The notes under the pieces were generated by a model. That model made no database searches, was not told the DNA's origin, and was given only the letters and a program-made list of their open reading frames with translations. 64,000 nt of DNA from JBCCDY01 sp039030555 (GTDB taxonomy: Bacteria > Bacteroidota > Bacteroidia > Cytophagales > Cyclobacteriaceae): NCBI GenBank assembly GCA_039030555.1, contig JBCCDY010000007.1, positions 186,001 to 250,000 on the forward strand. Reading direction: 5' to 3'. Shown here in pieces: positions 26,387-35,045 of this stretch. The stretch's first letter is position 1, and every line of letters begins with the position of its first letter. The position numbers and the translations under genes are program-made.

Positions 26387-27640
26387 TCAGTTCCCCTCAT
26401 CAATCAACTCTTCCGTGAAACTTTTAAAATCCTCAACAAAACGTTCGTAGTGAATGCCAGTTCCTGGTCCTGAAAATCCGGTATGAATTCTTCGAACCTC
26501 TCCTGATCTATCGATGAATATGGTTGTGGGATAAGAGATAACCTTATTTAGCATCGGTAATGTTTTTGAAGCCTCGGCTTTGTCGTTGATTCCTGCAATT
26601 AAAAAATCGTAGTTGACCCCAAGCTTTTCTTTCATCTTCTTCACCCTCGAAGAAGCATACTCAAAATCGTCTTTTTGCTCATAAGCTAAACCGATAATCT
26701 CTACGCCCCTTGAATGGTTCTCATCGTACCATTGCTTGTAGAATTTGGTCTCATCCATACAATTGGGGCACCAGGAACCAAATATTTGTACGAGTACCAC
26801 TTTATCTTGGTACTTTTCATCAGTTAGTGAAATCATTTTACCCTCTAAATCAGGAAATTCAAATGATAATCCATCATAGCCTTCTTTGATGAAAGTCAAC
26901 GAATCAGGGTTTGAAAGTTCAGCTAATTCATTCCGAACACCCGACCAGCGTTCATGCCAACTCTTTCCACTCCAGAAATGTCCGTTTACGAGGCTATCAC
27001 CCTTTATTTCAGCCTTAAATAAAAAAGCATGATTACCGTCGAAAGTGCTTAGATAAATCTCTTTTCCGATAATGTTACCCTGTAAATATCTATAATCGCC
27101 GGTTGGGGTCAGAAAAGTTCCGTTCAGCATATTGCCATTAGAATAAAACTCCCCAACGGAAGGGTAAGCAGGATCTTCTTGGTCAGGAATAAACATTATT
27201 TCATATCGGTCATTTAGCTCAAAATCAGAAACTTCAGAAGAAGGTGTAAATCTTTGATTCTTATTGAATTCGGCTTCAAAAGGAAGTTCATACCCATCAA
27301 TGTAATTCTTTGTATAGATTCCGGATATCTTTTTGGGGGATTCAATTTTTGCTTTTAAATCGATGTCGAAAATATGAAGGGTAGCTTTCAAAGAGTCTTT
27401 TTCAACCACAACTTCATCTAATAAAAGCTTTTCTTCTCCATTTAATAGCGTTATGGTATAGCCGGTAGAATCATTTTGTAGTGAAAAGTTAAAAGGCATT
27501 TTTTGCCCCTGCATACTTATTTCGCCTCTCCATCTTCCTTCTTCTATCACATGAACCTTTTCAGAGTTACTTTGATTCTTACAGCTAAAAAAAAGGAGGG
27601 GTAGCAGTAAGGATATCAAGGAGGTGAGTGTCTTATTCAT
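26387..27640 (-). CDS. TlpA/ResA-like thioredoxin-fold lipoprotein
   Basis: 417 residues from the ATG at 27640. A lipoprotein signal (LISLLLPLLFFSC, Cys20) precedes an all-beta N-terminal region of about 220 residues, then a TlpA-type thioredoxin domain with the redox pair C291-P-N-C294 (IFGSWCPNC). Likely role: periplasmic or outer-membrane-side disulfide reduction, as for TlpA/ResA proteins. An in-frame TTG seven codons upstream was rejected because it sits only six bases from the -7 box of a perfect Bacteroidota promoter (27667-27697). Confidence 0.9.
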   Translation of the reverse strand: MNKTLTSLISLLLPLLFFSCKNQSNSEKVHVIEEGRWRGEISMQGQKMPFNFSLQNDSTGYTITLLNGEEKLLLDEVVVEKDSLKATLHIFDIDLKAKIESPKKISGIYTKNYIDGYELPFEAEFNKNQRFTPSSEVSDFELNDRYEIMFIPDQEDPAYPSVGEFYSNGNMLNGTFLTPTGDYRYLQGNIIGKEIYLSTFDGNHAFLFKAEIKGDSLVNGHFWSGKSWHERWSGVRNELAELSNPDSLTFIKEGYDGLSFEFPDLEGKMISLTDEKYQDKVVLVQIFGSWCPNCMDETKFYKQWYDENHSRGVEIIGLAYEQKDDFEYASSRVKKMKEKLGVNYDFLIAGINDKAEASKTLPMLNKVISYPTTIFIDRSGEVRRIHTGFSGPGTGIHYERFVEDFKSFTEELIDEGN

Positions 27641-27666
27641 AGATTTATTCGTACCGTTCAACTGCT

Positions 27667-27697
27667 CAAATGTAGGAAAGCGTGCTATAGGTTCAAA
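27667..27697 (-). promoter_or_regulatory. Bacteroidota promoter for the thioredoxin-like gene
   Basis: On the minus strand TTTG (27697-27694), 19 bases, then TACATTTG (27674-27667), which matches the TTTG-N19-TAnnTTTG consensus of the Bacteroidota primary sigma factor. The expected transcript start lies about 20 bases before the chosen ATG. Confidence 0.8.
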
Positions 27698-27733
27698 TCT
27701 TTCGTAAAAAGGAATAAATTAGGAGTCTTTTCT

Positions 27734-29926
27734 ATGAAGTCAGTTATTGGAATATTTTTTTTCTGGGCTATACTATTTGTTGCTTACAGTCAAAACAACA
27801 AAATAGATAGCCTAAAGAGTATACTGGAAGAAGGTGAGGTTCCTGGGTATGATAAACTAAAAATCTACGGTCAACTTGCTTTCCGATACCGGAACATAGA
27901 TGCACATAAGACCATTGAATACTCAAAGCTTCAATTAGATCTGGCTAATGAAGTAAATGATACTAAGAATAAAGCCCAGGCACTTCGAAATATTGGTTTA
28001 GGATATCAACAAATAGGAGAGTCTGATTCTGCACTCATTTTCTGCGATCGGGCAATAATAATAGCAAAATCCAATGATCACAAAATGATTTTGGGTGATG
28101 CTTACAATACTGTAGGAAATGTTCTTTTTCGGAGGGGCGATTTAGATTCTGCGGCAGTCATCTATCAAAAGAGTGCAGATATTCAGAAGAGTATTGGCGA
28201 GATGGGAAATATGGCAGGCAACCTTATGAATGTCGGAGTCATCCTGAAGGAAAGAGGTTATTATTCCCTAGCCCTTGAAAAGTATAACGAAGCAAGAGAG
28301 ATATTTGAAAATCTGGATATCCCTAATGGATTAGCAAGCGTTTACCATAGCCTCGCAGGACTCTACGAAGACTTAGATGAAGATGAAAAGGCCCTGGAGT
28401 TCTACGCCAAAACAAATGAATTGGATGTGCAGACCGGAAATCTGGTTGGAAAAGCCATTACCTTAAATAGCATGTCAGATATTTTATTGGAAAGAGGTGA
28501 TACAGCTAAGTCTATACAAAATATACATGAATCTATAAACCTTTTAGTGCAGACAGATTCTAAATGCAGATTAGATGTGCCCTATACAACACTTGGAAAT
28601 TTCTATGTAGGAATAAAAAGATTAGACTCCGCTTTTCATTATCTCAATAAAGGGTTGAACGTTTCGAGAGATTGTGGGAAGCAACAAAATGAAGTAGGGC
28701 TTCTTAACTCTTTGGGGCAGGCCTATCTCATTGAATCAAATTTAGATCTAGCTTTACAACAAGCAAAACAAGCTTATCGCATTTCTAAAGAATCGAATTA
28801 CAGAACTGATCTTTCAGATGCCTCACAGCTACTCTTTGAGATCTATAGTGAACGTAATAATTATCGTCTTGCCTTAAAACATTATCTGGAATACGATTCT
28901 ATTCAAGAGGAAATTTTCAACGATAAGAGTAACCGTGAGATTGCCAGAGTAGAAGCTGAATTTGAATTCCAAAAAGAAAAAGAAGCATTCGAGTACGAGA
29001 GGGAAATTGGAAAACTAGAACTCCGTGAAGAGCAAAGGCAGCAGAAAAATTTAATAATTATTTTTTCATTAGTTATCCTCGCTTCCCTAATTATTGTTTT
29101 TATCGTTTTGAGGTACTACCAATTGAAGAAAAAGGCTAACGAGGATTTGACATTATTAAATGAAGAAATAAAATCTCAAAATGAAGAGATCATGCAGCAA
29201 AGGGATCAGCTTGAATCTTCAAACAAGAAACTTCTTGAACTAGATGATGAAAAAAATAGGTTAATGAGTGTTGTGGCACACGATTTACGAAGCCCTTTGA
29301 ATCAGATCAAGGGTCTTTTAAAACTTATTGATCTTGAGAGAAAGAACCCTGATAAAAGCTATACCGAATACATTGAGCTAGCTTCATCTTCGGCAGAAAG
29401 ATTATCGGAAATGGTTTCCAGAATACTAGATATCAATGCAATAGAATCTGGGGACCTAAAGATCAATATGCAAAAAACAGATCTCGGTGAGGTGTGCGCG
29501 ACTGTAGTGAAAGATTACAAGATTACTGCTGAAAACAAGAATATAACAGTCTGCGAAGAATTTAAGGAAGGCGAGAGTTTTGCATTTGTAGATGCCAATT
29601 ATTTTATCCAGATCTTACAAAACCTTATTTCAAATGCAATTAAATTTTCACCTCCGGATAAGGAAGTATTCGTCTGCCTTTTCAATCAGAATGATAAAAT
29701 TAAGCTAGTAATTAAAGATCAAGGGCCAGGTATTAGCGAAGAAGACCAGGAAAAATTATTCAATCCTTTTCAGACTCTATCGGCCAAACCAACGGCCGGT
29801 GAAGACTCCCTTGGGCTAGGGTTATCTATAGTAAAAAAATACGTTGATGAGATGGGAGGTGCCATTCATTGTGAGAGTGAGCTTGGCAAAGGCACCTCAT
29901 TTATTATTGAATTTAAACAAGCTTAG
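27734..29926 (+). CDS. TPR-repeat sensor histidine kinase
   Basis: 730 residues. A signal peptide (MKSVIGIFFFWAILFVAYSQ) is followed by about seven tetratricopeptide repeats (residues ~40-380) in the periplasm, a helical linker, one transmembrane segment (~440-462), a coiled coil, then HisKA with phospho-acceptor H516 (VVAHDLRSPLNQIKG) and a HATPase_c domain (NLISNAIKFSP, DQGPGISEEDQEKLF, GLGLSIVKKY). All catalytic boxes look intact. No response regulator is adjacent, so it is an orphan kinase. The ligand sensed by the TPR array is unknown. The stop codon directly abuts that of the converging LamG gene. Confidence 0.94.
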   Translation: MKSVIGIFFFWAILFVAYSQNNKIDSLKSILEEGEVPGYDKLKIYGQLAFRYRNIDAHKTIEYSKLQLDLANEVNDTKNKAQALRNIGLGYQQIGESDSALIFCDRAIIIAKSNDHKMILGDAYNTVGNVLFRRGDLDSAAVIYQKSADIQKSIGEMGNMAGNLMNVGVILKERGYYSLALEKYNEAREIFENLDIPNGLASVYHSLAGLYEDLDEDEKALEFYAKTNELDVQTGNLVGKAITLNSMSDILLERGDTAKSIQNIHESINLLVQTDSKCRLDVPYTTLGNFYVGIKRLDSAFHYLNKGLNVSRDCGKQQNEVGLLNSLGQAYLIESNLDLALQQAKQAYRISKESNYRTDLSDASQLLFEIYSERNNYRLALKHYLEYDSIQEEIFNDKSNREIARVEAEFEFQKEKEAFEYEREIGKLELREEQRQQKNLIIIFSLVILASLIIVFIVLRYYQLKKKANEDLTLLNEEIKSQNEEIMQQRDQLESSNKKLLELDDEKNRLMSVVAHDLRSPLNQIKGLLKLIDLERKNPDKSYTEYIELASSSAERLSEMVSRILDINAIESGDLKINMQKTDLGEVCATVVKDYKITAENKNITVCEEFKEGESFAFVDANYFIQILQNLISNAIKFSPPDKEVFVCLFNQNDKIKLVIKDQGPGISEEDQEKLFNPFQTLSAKPTAGEDSLGLGLSIVKKYVDEMGGAIHCESELGKGTSFIIEFKQA

Positions 29927-30793
29927 CTATAGCCCAATGAATTGCTCAACACTTCTATTAGAGGAGTAGAGTGATTTTATTTGTTTCGCAGACAGAGGTT
30001 TGTTGAAGATAGCCAGATCGTCAAAAAGCCCTATATAACTCAAACCCAGATAAATATTTGACTTTTCAAGATCCCAATTGAAAGGGTCTTTTGTTGAAAT
30101 GTCTCCTTGCTTTTCTCCATTTACGTACAGGGAACTACGCCCTTCCGTACTTCCTAGTTCTGAATACGTGATACAAATGTGTGTCCACTCCGATCTACTG
30201 AACGGAGGTTTGTCTACTACAACTAATCTCTTGTCCCATTCAGGATTATTCTCAAAGCCCTTGTTTTCAGGATCCCAATGCGACTTATCTCCATAAACAC
30301 CCAATCTGAATTTTCGTGGGTTATCATCCTTTGTGAAATCTACCCAAATGGAAGCATCATTATAGGCTACATCAGTGATTTGAATAGGGTCGCAATACCC
30401 GGGCTCCAAATCGGTGTCAGGATTAAGCTTTAGCCAAAACGAAACTGTTCCCGTCCAGTTTTTATTCTCATAGTCGATATTATATTGACTCTTGATAAAA
30501 GTGACCCATTTCCCTTTTTTATTAAACCTTAAAGCACTTCCAAATTTTCCTTCGTCTTTCGCGATGGATATATTTGGGTTTTGAGAAGCGATCACGGCAG
30601 AATCAATAACAGCTTTTCTTGAAGGCGCTGAGTAGATCGTAGCGTTACCCTTTGATTTTAGAAGTTTAAAATTATCATTATCGAAAGTGGCATATGCTGT
30701 AAGTGATTGTTTTAGATCATTGGTTTGGGCTAATGTTTTTAAGGAGAAAAAGGCAAGAAGGCTCAGTGGAAGAAGTATTAAAAATGGTTTCAT
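29927..30793 (-). CDS. Secreted LamG/concanavalin-like domain protein
   Basis: 288 residues with a signal peptide (LLPLSLLAFFSLKTLAQ). The mature protein is a single LamG-like jelly-roll. It has an N-terminal ATFDND start, a WTGTVSFWLKL strand, RSEWTHICITYSE, SLYVNGEKQGD and GLFDDLAIFNKPLS, the standard strand series of LamG/laminin-G-like lectin domains. It probably binds a glycan or protein outside the cytoplasm. There is no catalytic motif and no T9SS tail. It ends right at the kinase stop (TAGCTA), with no space for a terminator. Confidence 0.85.
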   Translation of the reverse strand: MKPFLILLPLSLLAFFSLKTLAQTNDLKQSLTAYATFDNDNFKLLKSKGNATIYSAPSRKAVIDSAVIASQNPNISIAKDEGKFGSALRFNKKGKWVTFIKSQYNIDYENKNWTGTVSFWLKLNPDTDLEPGYCDPIQITDVAYNDASIWVDFTKDDNPRKFRLGVYGDKSHWDPENKGFENNPEWDKRLVVVDKPPFSRSEWTHICITYSELGSTEGRSSLYVNGEKQGDISTKDPFNWDLEKSNIYLGLSYIGLFDDLAIFNKPLSAKQIKSLYSSNRSVEQFIGL

Positions 30794-31081
30794 AACAAAT
30801 TGGATTATTTATGTAATACGATAAAAATTGCTTATTCTTTTTCAGAAAGTTAAGGCTTACTTTGTAGTAAAATAGAATTTTTGCTCCCACTTTTCCCCAC
30901 TCTGCCCTCCCTTGCTTACTCTAATTCAAGACTCATTTCCCGATACAATCAATTCGCAAATACTCACTTTAGAAGTAGAATATTCTAAAATATATCATAA
31001 CTCAAAATATTATATTTTTTCATCATTCAACAATTCGACCATTACGGACTTTTCTATTCAGTAATATTAAGTTTTTGCAAA
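30794..31081. other. AT-rich intergenic region upstream of the dcw cluster
   Basis: Upstream part of the 374-base gap between the LamG gene and mraZ. It is strongly AT-rich and contains no supported ORF. The right end leads into the MraZ boxes. The LamG promoter should be here, but no exact -7 box was found on the minus strand. Confidence 0.4.
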
Positions 31082-31118
31082 ATTGTGGTATAAAGTGGTA
31101 TAAAGTGGTGGAAAATGT
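31082..31118 (+). promoter_or_regulatory. MraZ operator: four boxes at exact 10-bp spacing
   Basis: Seven-base boxes start at 31082 (ATTGTGG), 31092 (AAAGTGG), 31102 (AAAGTGG) and 31112 (AAAATGT), each separated by three bases (TAT, TAT, TGG). The two central boxes match the AAAGTG(T/G) motif described for mycoplasmal MraZ; the outer two are degenerate. The 10-bp period puts all boxes on one DNA face, as expected for the multimeric MraZ ring. The array lies just upstream of the -7 box and covers the -33 position, suggesting autorepression of the dcw operon. Confidence 0.82.
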
Positions 31119-31130
31119 CATAATCTTATT

Positions 31131-31138
31131 TACATTTG
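31131..31138 (+). promoter_or_regulatory. -7 promoter box of the dcw cluster
   Basis: TACATTTG matches TAnnTTTG exactly, 30 bases before the mraZ ATG. The expected -33 position (about 31108-31111) reads GTGG, a poor match lying inside the MraZ boxes, consistent with a promoter whose access is governed by MraZ. Confidence 0.7.
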
Positions 31139-31167
31139 TTAAGAGGTATAATGGTTAAAAATAGTCA

Positions 31168-31611
31168 ATGGGCTTTTTTTCAAGTGAATATGAGTGTAAA
31201 CTGGATGCAAAAGGTAGATTGGTCTTGCCTTCAAAGATCAAATCTAATCTTCCTGAAGCATCTGGTAATCAGCTTGTTATTCGGAGAGGATTTGAGCCAT
31301 GCCTTGTTTTGTATCCCACCATTGAGTACAAAAAGTTACATTCCAAGATAGCTGGCCTTAGTGAATTCAATGCGGAGTACCGTAAGATTCAAAGAAATTT
31401 CTTTCGTGGTACACAGGAGGTTGAATTAGATAGTACTGGTCGTTTATTAGTCCCGAAATCAATGATGCTGTATGCTGGGCTAGAACGTGAAGCTATGGTA
31501 GTTGGAATGGGAAGTAAGATTGAAGTCTGGAATCCTGAACGTTACAATGAATATCTGATTCAGGATCAGGAGGAGTTTTCAGAATTAGCTCAAAAATATT
31601 TGGATGAGTAG
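31168..31611 (+). CDS. mraZ: Transcriptional regulator MraZ
   Basis: 147 residues with two tandem AbrB/SpoVT-like MraZ motifs: YECKLDAKGRLVLPSKIK (about residues 8-25) and QEVELDSTGRLLVPKSMM (about 82-99). MraZ proteins form rings that bind repeated boxes in front of their own gene; such boxes are present at 31082-31118. It starts at the ATG 31168 (MGFFSSEYECKL). The last 8 bases overlap rsmH. First gene of the dcw operon. Confidence 0.96.
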   Translation: MGFFSSEYECKLDAKGRLVLPSKIKSNLPEASGNQLVIRRGFEPCLVLYPTIEYKKLHSKIAGLSEFNAEYRKIQRNFFRGTQEVELDSTGRLLVPKSMMLYAGLEREAMVVGMGSKIEVWNPERYNEYLIQDQEEFSELAQKYLDE

Positions 31612-32572
31612 AAATGAAAATTCTTCAGTCGACAATAACTTCAGCGCTGATCAGCGCACTTATCATGTGCCGGTACTGCTGAAAGAAAGTATTGATGCGC
31701 TTAAAATTAAGCCTTCAGGTAAATACGTAGATGTTACGTTCGGAGGTGGTGGACACTCTGGCGAAATCCATAAAAATCTCACGGAGGGTCATCTCTATGC
31801 ATTTGATCAGGACTCTGATGCTGCAGCCAATACATCGGATTTCGATAAAGATAAATTCACCCTGGTTGAAGCAAATTTCAGGTATTTGGCCAGGTTTTTA
31901 CGCCATTACGAGGTTGAAGAAGTGGATGGTATTCTAGCCGATCTGGGAATTTCTTCTCATCAGATCGATGAGGCCGAAAGAGGATTTTCAACAAGGTTTG
32001 ATGCCGAATTGGATATGCGAATGAATCGTAAATCAGGTAAAAGTGCCATAACTGTTTTGAATGATTACTCCGAAAAAGAGTTGGTAAGGATATTCAGTAG
32101 CTATGGCGAGGTTAGAAATTCTAAGACACTGGCTTCGGCTATTGTTTCTGCAAGAAGCTCAGAAAAAATCACTCGGATAGATCAGCTTAAAAACATTCTT
32201 AAGCGATATGCCAAGCGAGGATCGGAGCACAAATATTTTGCCCAGGTATTCCAGGCCATCAGGATTGAGGTGAATGATGAAATGGAAGCCCTGAAAGACT
32301 TGCTGAAGGACTCGGTGAAAGTCCTTAAAGAAGGAGGTCGCCTTTCTGTGATCTCATACCACTCATTGGAAGACAGGATGGTTAAAAACTTTATTCAAAG
32401 TGGAAATTTTGAGGGTAGGCAGGAGAAAGATCTATATGGAAATGTATTACGACCGCTAAACCCGGTGACCAGAAAGCCAATCATGGCTTCTGAAGAAGAG
32501 ATTAAAAATAACAGTCGGGCACGAAGTGCGAGGTTGAGAATCGCTGAACGAAACGAAAAGACAGAAGCTTAA
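31604..32572 (+). CDS. rsmH: 16S rRNA m4C1402 methyltransferase RsmH
   Basis: 322 residues. SAM-dependent N4-methylation of C1402 in 16S rRNA. HVPVLLKESIDAL near the start and the SAM loop GGGGH (47-51) are diagnostic, followed by LADLGISSHQID, RFDAELDMRMN and SVISYHSLEDRMVK. Its length is normal. It overlaps mraZ by eight bases and is followed one base later by the GTG of ftsL. Confidence 0.97.
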   Translation: MSRNENSSVDNNFSADQRTYHVPVLLKESIDALKIKPSGKYVDVTFGGGGHSGEIHKNLTEGHLYAFDQDSDAAANTSDFDKDKFTLVEANFRYLARFLRHYEVEEVDGILADLGISSHQIDEAERGFSTRFDAELDMRMNRKSGKSAITVLNDYSEKELVRIFSSYGEVRNSKTLASAIVSARSSEKITRIDQLKNILKRYAKRGSEHKYFAQVFQAIRIEVNDEMEALKDLLKDSVKVLKEGGRLSVISYHSLEDRMVKNFIQSGNFEGRQEKDLYGNVLRPLNPVTRKPIMASEEEIKNNSRARSARLRIAERNEKTEA

Positions 32573-32573
32573 A

Positions 32574-32945
32574 GTGGAGAATACATATAAAATAGGGAAC
32601 CAGGGAGCTAAACGGAAGGGTTTTTTCGCGATGATCGATGGTGTGCTTGGTCTGGAAAAGCTTTTTCAGAATGGAGTGCCTATTCAGTTGTTTCCGAAAG
32701 TGGTTTTTATTACTGCCTTGGTGGTTTTTTACATAGGACTCACTCATCAAAATGAAAATAAGATTAGAAGAGTCAATAAGCTTGAGAAACAAGTAGAGGA
32801 TTTAAGGGCCGATTATACCACACTCAAAGCTGATTATATGTTTGATAGCAAACAATCGGAAGTTGCGAAAAAAGTTAAGAAGATGGGGTTGAAGGAGAGC
32901 ACGGAGCCTCCATTTAAAATAGAATACCAAAAAGGAGAATATTAA
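32574..32945 (+). CDS. ftsL: FtsL-like bitopic division protein
   Basis: 123 residues starting at GTG (32574), one base after the rsmH stop. A cytoplasmic N-terminus is followed by one membrane helix (VVFITALVVFYIGL, about 44-57) and a periplasmic coiled coil (VNKLEKQVEDLRADYTTLK). FtsL sequences diverge strongly; the assignment rests on topology, size and position between rsmH and ftsI. It would bridge FtsQ with the FtsW/FtsI synthase. Confidence 0.88.
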   Translation: MENTYKIGNQGAKRKGFFAMIDGVLGLEKLFQNGVPIQLFPKVVFITALVVFYIGLTHQNENKIRRVNKLEKQVEDLRADYTTLKADYMFDSKQSEVAKKVKKMGLKESTEPPFKIEYQKGEY

Positions 32946-35045
32946 TTGAATATTAAAAAATCCATATTACTAAGGGTTCGGATAGCATTTCTGCTGGTAT
33001 TCCTTTTTGCTGTTGCGGTAATTTTCCGAATCAGTCATATCCAATTCGTGGAAGGGGATAAATGGTCGAAAATTGCTGAAGATATTGGATTGAAATTCAG
33101 GCCTGTAAAAGCCACCCGTGGGAATATTTACTCTGATAATGGTAGCCTTTTGGCCACCTCTGTTCCTTTTTATCGGGTTGCATATGATCCAACGGTAGCT
33201 TCCGACGACGTATTTGAGACGGGGCTAGATTCTCTGGCTTACTTACTCTCTGATTTTTATAGAGATAAAAGCTCGACTTTTTACCGGAGAAAAATTCTAG
33301 AGGCTCGTGAAACAGGGCGCCAATACCTTGTGCTGAACCGAAAAATGATCGGCTTTCAGGATAAAAAAGAGATGTCGTCCTGGCCAATTTTCAGGGAAGG
33401 GCGGATGCGTGGCGGTGTGATTTTCACGAAAGTAGAGAAGCGGTTGAGGCCTTTTTCATACCTCGGCTCCAGAACTGTCGGATATATCAATGAAGACAAC
33501 TATGGAGCAGGTTTGGAGTACAGTTTTAATGAAGTGCTGGCAGGAAAAGACGGTCAGGCATTATTTCAAAAAATGGCTGGAGGAAACTGGAAGCCTGTTT
33601 ACGATGCATCTGAAGTGATGCCTGTTGAGGGGTATGATATTATTACTACACTGGATATCAACCTTCAGGATGTAGCAGAATCTGCTTTGCTAAAAGCTAT
33701 CGCCAGGCATGATGCAAACTTTGGATGCGTCATCGTAATGGAAGTAGAAACAGGCGAGATCAAAGCCATTTCAAACCTTAGTAAAGATAAAAAAGGAAAA
33801 TACAGAGAAACCTATAATTATGCCGTTGGAAGCCAAGGCGTAAGAGAGCCCGGATCCACCTTCAAACTAGCCTCAATAATGGCACTTTTTGAAGATTCGG
33901 AACTTTCACTTAATGATTCCATTCAAACAGGTAATGGATCGTTCAAATTCTTTGATCAAACCATGCGCGATCATAAAAAAGGCGGCTATGGAAAAATATC
34001 CGTAAAGCAAGCTTTTGAGAAGTCTTCTAACATAGCCATCTCGAAACTCATCTGGAACCAATTCGGAGATAATCCACAACGGTACATCGACTATCTTCAT
34101 AATTTCGGATTAACCCGCCCTTTAGGTTTTCACATGATTGGGGAGGGGAAGCCTAAAGTCAAAGACACTACAGACCCAACCTGGAGCGGTATTACACTTC
34201 CGTGGATGTCGATCGGACATGAAGTCGAGTTGACCCCACTTCATACACTAGCCTTTTACAATGCCATAGCTAATGATGGAAAAATGATCAGGCCGATAAT
34301 AGTCAAGGAGGTTTCTCATGCAGACCAATCAGTTCGAGACTATGAAACCGGGGTCATTAAAGAATCCATCTGCTCACCTGAAACCCTTATTAAGGTGAAA
34401 ACTATGTTAGAAGGCGTAGTTGAAAATGGAACTGCACGAAACATCAGTGGCACACACTACAAAATTGCAGGAAAAACAGGAACTGCTCAAAAAATCATTA
34501 AAGGTCGTTACGTTCGAAAATACTATACCTCATTCGCTGGATACTTCCCTGCAGATCAGCCTAAGTATAGCTGCATCGTTGTTATAGATAATCCAAAAGG
34601 TTATCAGCAGGAAGGTAGTGATGTAGCCGCACCGGTTTTTAAAGAGATAGCGGATAAGATCTACTCGCAGGATCTGGAAATGCATGAATCCCTAACACCG
34701 GAATACCTGGTTGAAAAAGGCATATTCCCGGTCATCCGTTCAGGGAATCTTACAGATCTTGAATTGATCTGCAATGAGTTTGGAATATCTAACCATCCGG
34801 TTAAAGAAGAACTGGAGTGGGTTAAAACGGATCCAGTGAATAATTCCATTCGGTGGAAAGAAAATAAGGCAGAAAACAACATAGTTCCGGATGTGGTCGG
34901 AATGACTTTAAGGGATGCGATTTATGTACTGGAAAATCGTGGGCTTCGTGTTCAGATAGAAGGTGAAGGGAGAGTGGTTTTTCAGTCTCAATCCCCGGGA
35001 ATGAAAGTGCTTAATGGAAGTAAAATCAAAATTAAGCTGAGTTAA
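32946..35045 (+). CDS. ftsI: Septal peptidoglycan transpeptidase FtsI (PBP3) with PASTA domain
   Basis: 699 residues, TTG start at 32946 directly after the ftsL stop. One N-terminal membrane anchor (IAFLLVFLFAVAVIF), a PBP dimer domain, then the transpeptidase domain with SxxK at S304-K307 (GSTFK), SSN at 360-362 and KTGT at 510-513. The C-terminal ~65 residues (IVPDVVGMTLRDAIYVLENRG) are one PASTA domain, common in Bacteroidota FtsI but absent in E. coli. It cross-links septal peptidoglycan in partnership with FtsW. The stop overlaps the murE ATG (TAATG). Confidence 0.96.
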   Translation: MNIKKSILLRVRIAFLLVFLFAVAVIFRISHIQFVEGDKWSKIAEDIGLKFRPVKATRGNIYSDNGSLLATSVPFYRVAYDPTVASDDVFETGLDSLAYLLSDFYRDKSSTFYRRKILEARETGRQYLVLNRKMIGFQDKKEMSSWPIFREGRMRGGVIFTKVEKRLRPFSYLGSRTVGYINEDNYGAGLEYSFNEVLAGKDGQALFQKMAGGNWKPVYDASEVMPVEGYDIITTLDINLQDVAESALLKAIARHDANFGCVIVMEVETGEIKAISNLSKDKKGKYRETYNYAVGSQGVREPGSTFKLASIMALFEDSELSLNDSIQTGNGSFKFFDQTMRDHKKGGYGKISVKQAFEKSSNIAISKLIWNQFGDNPQRYIDYLHNFGLTRPLGFHMIGEGKPKVKDTTDPTWSGITLPWMSIGHEVELTPLHTLAFYNAIANDGKMIRPIIVKEVSHADQSVRDYETGVIKESICSPETLIKVKTMLEGVVENGTARNISGTHYKIAGKTGTAQKIIKGRYVRKYYTSFAGYFPADQPKYSCIVVIDNPKGYQQEGSDVAAPVFKEIADKIYSQDLEMHESLTPEYLVEKGIFPVIRSGNLTDLELICNEFGISNHPVKEELEWVKTDPVNNSIRWKENKAENNIVPDVVGMTLRDAIYVLENRGLRVQIEGEGRVVFQSQSPGMKVLNGSKIKIKLS

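Noticed and set aside
31136..31351. Alternative-frame ORF of 71 codons overlapping mraZ
   Set aside because: It overlaps the -7 promoter box and the conserved MraZ frame; MraZ motifs are in the other frame.
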